Below, piece after piece: positions 34,237 to 42,615 of a stretch of 64,000 nucleotides of DNA; position 1 is the first letter of the stretch; the number at the start of each line of letters is the position of its first letter. Made by a program: the position numbers and the translations under genes. The notes under the pieces are model-generated. The model did not search any database. It was not told the origin of the DNA and worked only from the letters and a program-made list of their open reading frames with translations. This DNA comes from Flavobacteriales bacterium UBA6693. Its GTDB lineage: Bacteria; Bacteroidota; Bacteroidia; Flavobacteriales; Weeksellaceae. The stretch lies in the NCBI GenBank assembly GCA_002454815.1, contig DKJL01000006.1, positions 66,843-130,842 on the forward strand, given 5' to 3'.

Positions 34237-34626
34237 ATGTTGCAGAGAATACAGACGGTATGGATCTTCTTAGCCATCCTGGCAGCCCTGTTTTTATTTA
34301 TCACCGCGCAGGATTTCCCCCTGTTCGGGCCGGTGCCTTTTATCTCTGTAGCCTGCGTGATTTTGGTAATCTTTGGCTTCCTGAGCATCCTCAGCTACAG
34401 GGAACGAAAAAGACAAGTCCTGCTGAATAATATCAGCATTGGTATAAACGCTTTGTTGCTCGGTTTATTGGCGTACTGGCTACTCACTTTACCCGGAGGA
34501 ATGGATTTTCCAGAGAAGGGTATTGAGCCTGTTTTCCCGTTAATGGCGATTATTTTTTTAATGATTGCCAATGTGTACATACGGAAAGACGAACGGCTCG
34601 TAAAATCTGTGGACAGACTCCGCTAA
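34237..34626 (+). CDS. DUF4293 family membrane protein
   Basis: A 129-residue protein with four predicted helices and the family start LQRIQTVWIFLAILAALFLF, ending with AIIFLMIANVYIRKDERLVKSVDRLR. DUF4293 is found next to rho in many Flavobacteria; function is unknown. It is divergent from rho with closely packed promoters. Confidence 0.85.
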   Translation: MLQRIQTVWIFLAILAALFLFITAQDFPLFGPVPFISVACVILVIFGFLSILSYRERKRQVLLNNISIGINALLLGLLAYWLLTLPGGMDFPEKGIEPVFPLMAIIFLMIANVYIRKDERLVKSVDRLR

Positions 34627-34650
34627 ACGTACAACGATTTTTTTTGAGTG

Positions 34651-34678
34651 AAACAGTTCCTTTGGGAACTGTTTTTTT
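34651..34678 (+). terminator. Rho-independent terminator
   Basis: AACAGTTCC pairs with GGAACTGTT across a TTTG loop, followed by T6, 25 nt after the DUF4293 stop. Confidence 0.88.
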
Positions 34679-34715
34679 GTTGCCGAATCTTTATCTTTAG
34701 CAAAAAAAATCACCG

Positions 34716-35639
34716 ATGTCCAAAACATTAGCACTTATTTTATTGTTTTTCGCGATGTGCGCTTATGCACAGAAAGTAAGCCAGGAGCGCGTCACCACTT
34801 TACTTTCAGATCTTGCCGCAGATTCCATGCGCGGCCGCGAAATCGGTACGCCCGAAAATGATTCTGCCGCCGTTTATATCGCACGCGAATTCCAACGCAA
34901 CCAACTCGATTTCTGCGTCGGCACCTCTTATCTCGTTCCTTTCGAATATAAAGGAAAAGTGGTGTACAATGTCTGTGGAATCAGAAAAGGAAAATCAGAA
35001 GATTTCCTGGCCTTTACCGCACATTTTGATCATATTGGTGTTTCAAATAAAGGCGCAGATACCGTATATAATGGCGCAGACGATAACGCGAGTGGCGTCA
35101 CGGCGGTCATTGGGCTGGCAGATTATTTCCGCAACCGCGAACTCGATTTTAGCCAGATGTATATTGCCTTTAACGGTGAAGAAAAAGGCATGAAAGGCTC
35201 TAAAGCCATTGCAGATGTTCCCGAACTTCAGCGTAATTTCGGAAAAGTGCGCGCTTTATTTAATTTTGAAATGATTGCCACAGTTTCCCAGTTCGGCGCC
35301 AATACCATGTTTATGACGGGTGATGAATTTTCAGATCTGGATGAAATGCTTAATGCCAGCGCCGCCAATGGATTAAAAATTCACATGGATCCATACGCAA
35401 AACAGCAACTCTTCTACCGATCTGATAATGTGGTTTTTGTGAAAAAGAAAATCATTGCCCACTCATTTTCTACCGTAGATATGAATACTGCCACGCATTA
35501 CCATCAGCTTAGCGATGACGTTGGCGTGGTAGATTTTGCCAATCTTACCAGCCTCATCAACAATACCGGTGCAACGCTCGAAAAACTCGACAGCCGAACC
35601 TTCAAGCCCACTTATTCGGAGCGCGTAAATTTTAATTAA
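34716..35639 (+). CDS. M28 family zinc aminopeptidase, exported
   Basis: A 307-residue protein with a signal peptide (LALILLFFAMCAYAQ). M28 zinc ligands are visible: His and Asp in AFTAHFDHIG and YNGADDNASGV, the Glu pair in FNGEEKGMKGS, Asp/Glu in FNFEMIATV and His in TATHYHQLSDD. It probably trims peptides in the periplasm or outside. A near-consensus TATCTTTA (34692-34699) precedes the ATG by 17 nt. No partner genes. Confidence 0.9.
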   Translation: MSKTLALILLFFAMCAYAQKVSQERVTTLLSDLAADSMRGREIGTPENDSAAVYIAREFQRNQLDFCVGTSYLVPFEYKGKVVYNVCGIRKGKSEDFLAFTAHFDHIGVSNKGADTVYNGADDNASGVTAVIGLADYFRNRELDFSQMYIAFNGEEKGMKGSKAIADVPELQRNFGKVRALFNFEMIATVSQFGANTMFMTGDEFSDLDEMLNASAANGLKIHMDPYAKQQLFYRSDNVVFVKKKIIAHSFSTVDMNTATHYHQLSDDVGVVDFANLTSLINNTGATLEKLDSRTFKPTYSERVNFN

Positions 35640-35663
35640 AATATACAGCCGTTCAAAATTCCG

Positions 35664-35671
35664 TATTTTTG
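35664..35671 (+). promoter_or_regulatory. -7 element TATTTTTG of the ABC exporter gene
   Basis: TAnnTTTG match 19 nt before the ATG at 35690. Confidence 0.5.
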
Positions 35672-35689
35672 CGGCTTATCTTTTTTTGA

Positions 35690-37528
35690 ATGAAACCTTT
35701 CCAACGCATTTTATTCTTTGCCCGGCCCCATCAGCGTTATTTGTTCGCCAGTATGTTTTTTAATATCATGTACTCCGTGCTGAATATTTTTTCTGTGGCG
35801 ACGATGCTGCCGATTTTAGGTCTAATGTTTGGGACAGTGGAAAAAGTCGACACTTCTGTCGCTCCAGTAAATTCAGGTAAAATCGTTGATTTTTTTGGGT
35901 ACGCAAAAGATTGGGCCTATTATACGATACAGCGTCAGATCGATGCTCACGGTGCCGTGAAGGTGCTGGCCGTACTTTGTGCTATCACTGCATGTGCCTT
36001 TCTATTGCGCAATATCTTCCGCTATCTTGGTGCTTATTTGCTGGTAAATTATCGTGTAGGCATCACCAAAGACCTGCGCACCGCGATGTACGATAAATTC
36101 CTAAAACTGCCGGTTTCGTTTTTTACCGAAAAAAGAAAAGGCGATATGATGTCGCGTATTTCCAACGACATTGGTGCCGTGGAAGGCGGCATCATGGGAA
36201 GTTTGGTGGACGTGATCAATTCACCGTTCATGATTTTGACGTCACTGATTACTTTATTTATACTTTCGCCGAAACTTACGCTGTTTTCGTTGTTGGTTTT
36301 CCCCGTCATGGGCGGCTTGATTTCCTGGGTCGGCAAAAGCCTGAAAAAGCAGGCCACCGCAGCGCAGGAAGAACTGGGAAATCTCTTTTCTTTGGTGGAC
36401 GAAACATTAAAATCATCTAAAATCATCAAGATTTTTAATGCTGATAAAATTCTCAAAAACCGATTTGGGACCACTACCGATAACTGGCAGAAATATGCGA
36501 TCGGTATGAGCCGCCGACGCGAAATGGCCTCGCCGATGAGCGAATTCCTGGGATCCGTCACCATCCTGATTATTACCTGGTTTGCCGGTGTCCAGATTTT
36601 GAATGAACAAACGATGGAGCCCGAAACTTTTTTGGTTTTTATCGGTATATTTTTTCAGATTCTTGATCCGGCGAAGAAACTTTCCAGCGCGATATCCAAC
36701 ATCCAAGGCGGCATGGCCAGCCTGGACCGCGTATCGGAAGTGCTGGATTATGATTTGAAAATCGACGAGATAGAAAATCCAATTCCTGTTTCCACTTTAA
36801 ACGGGCAGATTGAATTTAAAAATATTGGATTTTTTTATGATAAAGACAATGTAATCCTGAAGAACTTCAACCTCACCATTCCAAAAGGAAAGACCGTGGC
36901 ACTGGTAGGCCAATCAGGCTCCGGTAAAACGACGATCGCCAATCTGCTCGCGCGTTTTTATGATGTATCGGAAGGAGAAATGCTCGTAGACGGAAAAAAC
37001 ATTAAAAACTTAAAAGTAACCGATTACCGTAATCTGTTGGGAATGGTGACGCAAGAATCGGTTTTGTTTAATGATTCCGTTTTTAATAATATCCTGATGG
37101 GCAAGCCGGAATCCAGCGAGGCTGACGTAATATCTGCAGCAAAAATCGCGAATGCACATGACTTTATAGAAAGTTTACCGGAAAAATACTACACCAATAT
37201 CGGTGATGACGGCAACAAATTGTCGGGCGGACAAAAACAGCGCGTCTCGATCGCGCGGGCAGTTTTAAAAAACCCGCCAATCATGATTCTGGACGAAGCC
37301 ACTTCTGCATTGGATACCGAAAGTGAAAGATTTGTGCAGGAGGCGCTAGAAAAGATGATGGAAAACCGCACTTCGTTGGTCATCGCACACCGACTTTCCA
37401 CCATTCAGAAAGCGGATTGGATTGTAGTGATGGAGCGTGGGAACATCGTAGAACAGGGCACACACCAGGAACTCTTCGAAAAAAACGGAGTTTATAGAAA
37501 ACTGGTTGATCTGCAGAATTTTGGGTAA
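35690..37528 (+). CDS. MsbA-like ABC exporter (fused permease and ATPase)
   Basis: A 612-residue half-transporter. Six membrane helices occupy about residues 15-330, with the coupling-helix region SFFTEKRKGDMMSRISNDIG. The ATPase has Walker A VGQSGSGKTTIANLLARFY near residue 405, the signature LSGGQKQRVSIARA, Walker B PPIMILDEATSALD and the H-loop VIAHRLSTI. It works as a homodimer, probably flipping lipid A-core or other lipids. A unique ~40-residue periplasmic insertion follows helix 1 (SVAPVNSGKIVDFFGYAK). A small membrane-protein gene follows after 3 nt. Confidence 0.92.
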   Translation: MKPFQRILFFARPHQRYLFASMFFNIMYSVLNIFSVATMLPILGLMFGTVEKVDTSVAPVNSGKIVDFFGYAKDWAYYTIQRQIDAHGAVKVLAVLCAITACAFLLRNIFRYLGAYLLVNYRVGITKDLRTAMYDKFLKLPVSFFTEKRKGDMMSRISNDIGAVEGGIMGSLVDVINSPFMILTSLITLFILSPKLTLFSLLVFPVMGGLISWVGKSLKKQATAAQEELGNLFSLVDETLKSSKIIKIFNADKILKNRFGTTTDNWQKYAIGMSRRREMASPMSEFLGSVTILIITWFAGVQILNEQTMEPETFLVFIGIFFQILDPAKKLSSAISNIQGGMASLDRVSEVLDYDLKIDEIENPIPVSTLNGQIEFKNIGFFYDKDNVILKNFNLTIPKGKTVALVGQSGSGKTTIANLLARFYDVSEGEMLVDGKNIKNLKVTDYRNLLGMVTQESVLFNDSVFNNILMGKPESSEADVISAAKIANAHDFIESLPEKYYTNIGDDGNKLSGGQKQRVSIARAVLKNPPIMILDEATSALDTESERFVQEALEKMMENRTSLVIAHRLSTIQKADWIVVMERGNIVEQGTHQELFEKNGVYRKLVDLQNFG

Positions 37529-37531
37529 AGA

Positions 37532-37852
37532 ATGACAGAAGAACTTTTTAAAGAAAGAGAAAAAGTAATTCAAAAAAGATTGAAAAGTATTTCTAATCGA
37601 AAATATAAAATTATCTGGGCAATTTTTGTAACTCTTTTCTATCCTTTTGTAGTGCCTTGTATTCGCTTCCGAAGAATGGAAGGCACTTTCGGTGAAACGT
37701 TGGGTTATTGGAATACGGTTATGCTTTTCCTTATCACCACGGTTTTCATAATGTCAATTGGGTTGTACCAATTTATTGATAAAATCAAGAAAGATAAATT
37801 TGATGCAGAAGCTGATTTGAGACGTTTAAAAAAAGGAGTTCACAGAGGTTAA
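37532..37852 (+). CDS. Small two-helix membrane protein, unknown
   Basis: A 106-residue protein with basic N- and C-terminal ends and two predicted helices (IIWAIFVTLFYPFVVP and TVMLFLITTVFIMSIGLYQFI). The 3-nt gap to the ABC exporter suggests co-translation, perhaps as an accessory subunit, but there is no family I recognise. It ends 8 bp from the convergent mutS stop with no terminator visible between them. Confidence 0.7.
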   Translation: MTEELFKEREKVIQKRLKSISNRKYKIIWAIFVTLFYPFVVPCIRFRRMEGTFGETLGYWNTVMLFLITTVFIMSIGLYQFIDKIKKDKFDAEADLRRLKKGVHRG

Positions 37853-37860
37853 GTAAACAC

Positions 37861-40440
37861 CTATCTCCCAATCATTTTCTTAATCGAATTCAATTTCATC
37901 AACGCTTCAATCGGCGTTAGAGTATTGATGTCAATCTTCAATAATTCTTCCCGAATATTTTCTAAAACAGGGTCATCTAACTGAAAGAAAGAAAGCTGCA
38001 GACTTTCTTCGGTAATTGCCTTGGCCGCACTTTTGGAACCGCTTTGCGACCGGCTTTTTTCCAACGTTTTCAGCACTTGGCTCGCGCGGTTAATTACTTT
38101 TGATGGCATACCGGCCAACTTCGCGACGTGGATACCAAAGCTGTGCTCGCTGCCGCCGGGAACTAATTTCCGAAGAAAAATAATGCTTCCTTTATGCTGC
38201 TGAATTGAGACGTGAAAATTCTTGATACGTTCGAAGTTCACTGTCATTTCATTGAGTTCGTGGTAGTGCGTCGCGAATAATGTTTTCGCCTGCGTCGGAT
38301 GCTGATGCAGATATTCGGCAATCGCCCAGGCGATAGAAACACCGTCGTAGGTGGACGTTCCGCGCCCGATTTCGTCAAGCAGAATTAAACTGCGGTCTGA
38401 AACATTATTTAAAATATTGGCCGCTTCGTTCATTTCTACCATGAAGGTGGATTCGCCTGAAGAGATATTATCACTGGCTCCAACGCGCGTGAAAATGCGG
38501 TCGAGAATACCGATCTGCGCATGCTTCGCCGGAACAAAACTTCCCACTTGGGCAAGCAGGCAGATAATGGCTGTTTGTCGCAAAATAGCGGATTTACCAG
38601 ACATATTCGGTCCTGTTACCATGATGATCTGCTGCGTTTCCCGGGACAGAAAAACATCATTAGGAATGTATTTTTCACCTAAAGGCAGTGCGTTTTCGAT
38701 AATCGGGTGACGCGCTTCTTTCAAATCGATATCATAAGAATCGTCGAGTGATGGCCGTGTATAACTTTCCGAAACGGCCAATTCGGAAAGCCCTACTCCA
38801 CAATCCAGTTCTGCAATAATTTTCGAATTATCCTGTATTTGATCGATGTACAACATTACTTTTTCGCAGACTTCACGGTAAAGTTGGTACTCTATTTTCG
38901 CAATTTTTTCTTCAGCGCCGAGAATCTGTTCTTCGTATTCTTTCAACTCCGCTGTGATGTAGCGCTCTGCATTTACCAGTGTCTGTTTCCGGATCCAGTC
39001 TGCCGGCACCTTGTCTTTGTGTGCATTCCGAACTTCGATGTAATAACCGAACACATTATTGAAACTGATTTTTAAACTGCTGATTCCGGTACGTTCCACT
39101 TCTCGGTGGCACATTTCGTCCAGGTAATTTTTACCCGTGCTTTGCAGGCCGCGCAAATGATCAAGCTCTTCCGAAATACCGGCTTTTATCACCTCTCCTT
39201 TTGCCAGCTGCACCGGTAATTCTTCATTCAAATGCTGATGGAGAAAAGTTATTAAGTCGTCCATCGAAATGATCGGCGAAATCCAGGCGAGCATCTCATC
39301 GAAAGGATGCAGTAAAGTTTTAATATTTTGAATATTGGTAAGACTTTGCCGCAAATAACCCAGCTCTTTCGGTCCTAATTTTTCGGAAGCCAACTTTCCC
39401 ACCAGCCGGTCGAGATCGGAAATCGATTTCAGCAGCGGAAGAATTTCATATTTCAGATTTTCCTGTTTGTTGAAAAACTCGACAAGGTCAAGACGGCGAT
39501 TAATTTCATTCACGGATTTCAGTGGTAAGATCAGCCTACGTCTCAGCATTCGGCCGCCCATTGGTGTGCTGGTTTTGTCTACGATGTCCAGCAAAGATTT
39601 ACCTTGCACGTTGCTGGAAAAGACAATCTCGAGATTGCGCAGCGTGAAATGATCCATCATCAGATAATCATCCTTCGGTATCTTCTGGATCCGTGTAATA
39701 TGCTGCAATAGAGCATGATGCGTATCTTCTACGAGATAAGCAAAAATAGCGCCTGCTGCTGTAATTCCCAGTTTTAATTCTTCAGTTCCAAAACCTTTTA
39801 ATGATTGTGTTTTGAAATGACCGGTAAGTTTTTCGTAGGCATAATTGTACTGAAAAGCCCAATCTTCAAGTTTAAAGCTATTTCGGTTGCTGAGTTGCGT
39901 CGGAAGCTGCGTGGTCCGCTGATAGATAATTTCGCTGGGATCAAAAGATGCCGTAATATGCAGCAGTTGTTCCAGATTGCCTTCGGAAACCAGCAGTTCG
40001 CCGGTACTCACATCGACCAGCGCGAATCCGTATTTTTCTTTTTCTTTATGAACGGAAAGCAGGAAATTATTTTTTTTCGAGCTCAAAACCTGCTCATTGA
40101 AAGTAACTCCGGGAGTAACCAATTCTGTGACGCCACGCTTTACGATACCTTTCACCGACTTCGGATCTTCCAGCTGATCGCAGATGGCCACGCGCAATCC
40201 AGAGCGGACAAGTTTTGGCAGATAAGAATCAATGGAATGATGTGGAAATCCCGCCAGCTCAATATGGCCATCGCCGTTGGCACGTTTTGTCAGGACGATT
40301 CCTAATATCTGCGCCGTTTTGATGGCGTCGCTTCCAAATGTTTCATAGAAATCACCGATTCGAAACAGCAATAAAGCATCCGGGTATTTCGCCTTGATGG
40401 TATTGTACTGCGTCATTAATGGAGTTTCTTTTTTTGCCAC
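37861..40440 (-). CDS. mutS: DNA mismatch repair protein MutS
   Basis: An 859-residue MutS1. The mismatch-recognition domain has the GDFYETFG motif (Phe-x-Glu wedge) near residue 30. Connector, lever and clamp domains follow, then the ATPase with Walker A GPNMSGKSAILRQTA, DNISSGESTFMVEM, Walker B SLILLDEIGRGTSTYDG and the ATHYHEL switch. The C-terminal LKIDINTLTPIEALMKLNSIKKM helix-turn-helix is complete, so the protein is intact. It works with MutL, which is not in this window. The start is divergent from the SpoU methyltransferase gene. Confidence 0.97.
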   Translation of the reverse strand: MAKKETPLMTQYNTIKAKYPDALLLFRIGDFYETFGSDAIKTAQILGIVLTKRANGDGHIELAGFPHHSIDSYLPKLVRSGLRVAICDQLEDPKSVKGIVKRGVTELVTPGVTFNEQVLSSKKNNFLLSVHKEKEKYGFALVDVSTGELLVSEGNLEQLLHITASFDPSEIIYQRTTQLPTQLSNRNSFKLEDWAFQYNYAYEKLTGHFKTQSLKGFGTEELKLGITAAGAIFAYLVEDTHHALLQHITRIQKIPKDDYLMMDHFTLRNLEIVFSSNVQGKSLLDIVDKTSTPMGGRMLRRRLILPLKSVNEINRRLDLVEFFNKQENLKYEILPLLKSISDLDRLVGKLASEKLGPKELGYLRQSLTNIQNIKTLLHPFDEMLAWISPIISMDDLITFLHQHLNEELPVQLAKGEVIKAGISEELDHLRGLQSTGKNYLDEMCHREVERTGISSLKISFNNVFGYYIEVRNAHKDKVPADWIRKQTLVNAERYITAELKEYEEQILGAEEKIAKIEYQLYREVCEKVMLYIDQIQDNSKIIAELDCGVGLSELAVSESYTRPSLDDSYDIDLKEARHPIIENALPLGEKYIPNDVFLSRETQQIIMVTGPNMSGKSAILRQTAIICLLAQVGSFVPAKHAQIGILDRIFTRVGASDNISSGESTFMVEMNEAANILNNVSDRSLILLDEIGRGTSTYDGVSIAWAIAEYLHQHPTQAKTLFATHYHELNEMTVNFERIKNFHVSIQQHKGSIIFLRKLVPGGSEHSFGIHVAKLAGMPSKVINRASQVLKTLEKSRSQSGSKSAAKAITEESLQLSFFQLDDPVLENIREELLKIDINTLTPIEALMKLNSIKKMIGR

Positions 40441-40469
40441 GGGAATAATTTTTGGGAGAAATGGGAAGC

Positions 40470-40498
40470 TTGGAAACGGTTGTAAAACCTTAATTTTG
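40470..40498 (+). promoter_or_regulatory. Promoter of the SpoU methyltransferase gene (TTG-N18-TAATTTTG)
   Basis: TTG at 40470-40472 and TAATTTTG at 40491-40498, 15 nt before the ATG at 40513. Confidence 0.6.
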
Positions 40499-40499
40499 C

Positions 40500-40507
40500 C
40501 AAAAATA
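40500..40507 (-). promoter_or_regulatory. Candidate -7 element (TATTTTTG on minus strand) of mutS
   Basis: The plus strand reads CAAAAATA. It faces the methyltransferase -7 element with 1 bp between them; no good TTTG partner is seen. Confidence 0.35.
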
Positions 40508-40512
40508 CGAAA

Positions 40513-41049
40513 ATGTCATCCACGAAGAAACTGAAACTCGAAGAATTGGGAAGAATCGATATTCAAACCTTTAAAGCAGCTGCCAAGACGCCGCTGGTGG
40601 TGGTACTGGATAACGTGCGCAGTATGCATAATGTAGGCGCAATTTTTCGCACCGCGGATGCTTTTCTAGTCGAGCAAATCGTTCTTTGCGGTATTACGCC
40701 CCAGCCTCCACACCGCGAAATTCATAAGGCGGCACTTGGTGCTACAGAGAGCGTGGACTGGATTTATCAAAAAGAAATTTCCGAAGCCTTAAATAATTTA
40801 AAAAAAGAAGGATATAAAATAATCGGCGTTGAACAAACCACCAACTCTGGCCCGCTCACCGATTTTGACGTTGAGAAAACCGAAAAATATGCAGTTGTAC
40901 TGGGAAATGAAGTCGACGGTTTGAGCGACGACGCGCTTTCCCGTTACGATGCTTTTGTTGAGGTGCCGCAATTAGGCACCAAACATTCTCTGAATGTATC
41001 GGTTTGTGGCGGAATCGTGATTTGGGAATTTTTTAAAAACTTAATGTAA
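40513..41049 (+). CDS. TrmH/SpoU family RNA 2'-O-methyltransferase
   Basis: A 178-residue minimal SpoU protein (SPOUT trefoil-knot fold). Motif 1 is NVRSMHNVGAIFRTADAF with the catalytic Arg, motif 2 is VLGNEVDGLSDDAL and motif 3 is LGTKHSLNVSVCGGIVIWEF. It lacks the N-terminal substrate-binding domain of RlmB, as in TrmL/TrmH-like enzymes. It probably methylates a tRNA or rRNA ribose; the target is unknown. Confidence 0.9.
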   Translation: MSSTKKLKLEELGRIDIQTFKAAAKTPLVVVLDNVRSMHNVGAIFRTADAFLVEQIVLCGITPQPPHREIHKAALGATESVDWIYQKEISEALNNLKKEGYKIIGVEQTTNSGPLTDFDVEKTEKYAVVLGNEVDGLSDDALSRYDAFVEVPQLGTKHSLNVSVCGGIVIWEFFKNLM

Positions 41050-41103
41050 GAGTATTAATTAATTTTAATCGGAGTAAAAAAAATGCTTACGTTGAAATTA
41101 AAA

Positions 41104-41152
41104 AAAGTTTACAATAAAGAAACTGAAATGCAGTTTCGATGCTGTAAACTTT
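41104..41152. terminator. Bidirectional terminator/cruciform between methyltransferase and efflux operon
   Basis: AAAGTTTACA (41104-41113) pairs with TGTAAACTTT (41143-41152), with an inner GAAACTG/CAGTTTC stem. A-rich flanks on both sides fit two convergent genes. Confidence 0.75.
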
Positions 41153-41177
41153 AAAAATTATTACGATTTCGGAATCA

Positions 41178-42581
41178 CTAGCGCCAGCCTCCGCCCAGCG
41201 CACGGTACAACTCGATACCGGCGTCGAGTTTGGAATATTCTGCGTTCGAAATATTAAGCTCTGCATTGAGCTGGTTGGCAGAAGCGTTGAGAACCTCCAG
41301 ATAGTTGGCTAATCCGTAATTCACAAGCTCCTGCGAATATCCCACAGACTTCTCATACGCTTCCATTTCTTTACGTTTAAGACTGATAAAGCCGTCCTGC
41401 GCCTCATAAATTTTCAATGCATCGGAAACTTCTTTTCCAGCCGTCAGCACTGCGCGGCGGAAATTAAGGTAAGCGATTTCTTTGTTGGCTAAACTTACTT
41501 CGTACTGCGTGCGTATCTGTCTTTTATTTAAAATCGGTTGCGTGAGACCACCAACAATATTCGCAAATAAAGCGTTGGCACTGAACAACTGATCGAGATC
41601 TCCTGCGGAAATGCCGGCGCCGCCAGTCACGCGCAGGGTTGGGTAAAAATTGGCTTTTGCGGCATTGGTGAGTTCGAAAGCATTCATCAGCCGGTATTCG
41701 GCAGCTTTTACGTCGGGGCGGTTGGCCAGCAGATTTACCGGATAGCCCAGTTTCATACTCATCGGCATTCGCTGCGCGGCAATCGTGGTGCGTTCTACGG
41801 CATGTGATGGTTCGGCCATCAAAAGGCTCATTGTGTTTTCCAGCAATTCAATCTGGATATCGATACTGATCAGCAGCGACTCCGCGTTGTAGACCAGCGC
41901 TTCACTCTGCTGCACGGCAACTTCCGTTACGGTCCCGGCTTCTTTCAAAGCCGTTGTTGTTTCGAGGTTTTTCTTTCTCAGTGCGATGGTTTTGCCGATG
42001 ATTTTTTTCTGATCATCGAACGTGAGTAACTGGTAATAGGCAGATGCGACGGAGGCAACAAGATCGCTTTTCACGCTTTGGTGGCCGGCAACAGTCGCGA
42101 GATAGTTGGCTAACTCTGCTCTTTCCTGCGCCTTTAGTTTGCCCCAAACATCGATTTCCCAACCGAGATTGGCAGAAATATCAAACTGGTCGCTGTACTT
42201 CCGTCCATTTAACATTTGGCCAGACTGTGTGCGCAGCGATTGGGTTTGAAAAGTATAATTAGGTCCCGCCGATAAAGTGGGCAGATAAGCCGCTTTACTT
42301 TGTTTAAGATAAGCATCGGCCGCGCGGATATTCTGCAGAGCCACGCGAACGTCCAGATTATTCTCCAGCGCGGTCGCGATGTGCCGCTGCAAAACGGGAT
42401 CGGTGAACATATCGCGCCAGGATATGGTCGCCATACTCACTGAGTCCTGCGGCAGAAGATCGGTACGGAAAAGGTTTTCGTCAACCGTTTCGGCGGGCCG
42501 CACATACTTTTCGCGCGTCATACAGGAAGTGAGGATGAGCGTTGAAAACACGATCGAAAGTATATTAAAGTATTTATTCAT
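41178..42581 (-). CDS. RND efflux outer-membrane factor (OprM/NodT-like lipoprotein)
   Basis: A 467-residue TolC-type channel protein with a lipoprotein signal (STLILTSC). Two outer-membrane-efflux repeats are seen; each carries the ALENNLDVRVALQNIRAADAYLKQSKAAYLPTL-type helix-strand pattern, and LLANRPDVKAAEYRLMNAFE opens the second half. It closes the adaptor-pump-channel operon, 34 nt after the pump gene, and gives the complex its outer-membrane exit. Confidence 0.93.
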   Translation of the reverse strand: MNKYFNILSIVFSTLILTSCMTREKYVRPAETVDENLFRTDLLPQDSVSMATISWRDMFTDPVLQRHIATALENNLDVRVALQNIRAADAYLKQSKAAYLPTLSAGPNYTFQTQSLRTQSGQMLNGRKYSDQFDISANLGWEIDVWGKLKAQERAELANYLATVAGHQSVKSDLVASVASAYYQLLTFDDQKKIIGKTIALRKKNLETTTALKEAGTVTEVAVQQSEALVYNAESLLISIDIQIELLENTMSLLMAEPSHAVERTTIAAQRMPMSMKLGYPVNLLANRPDVKAAEYRLMNAFELTNAAKANFYPTLRVTGGAGISAGDLDQLFSANALFANIVGGLTQPILNKRQIRTQYEVSLANKEIAYLNFRRAVLTAGKEVSDALKIYEAQDGFISLKRKEMEAYEKSVGYSQELVNYGLANYLEVLNASANQLNAELNISNAEYSKLDAGIELYRALGGGWR

Positions 42582-42615
42582 TATTGCTGTTTCTTACTGT
42601 ATTTAAAACTTTCAA

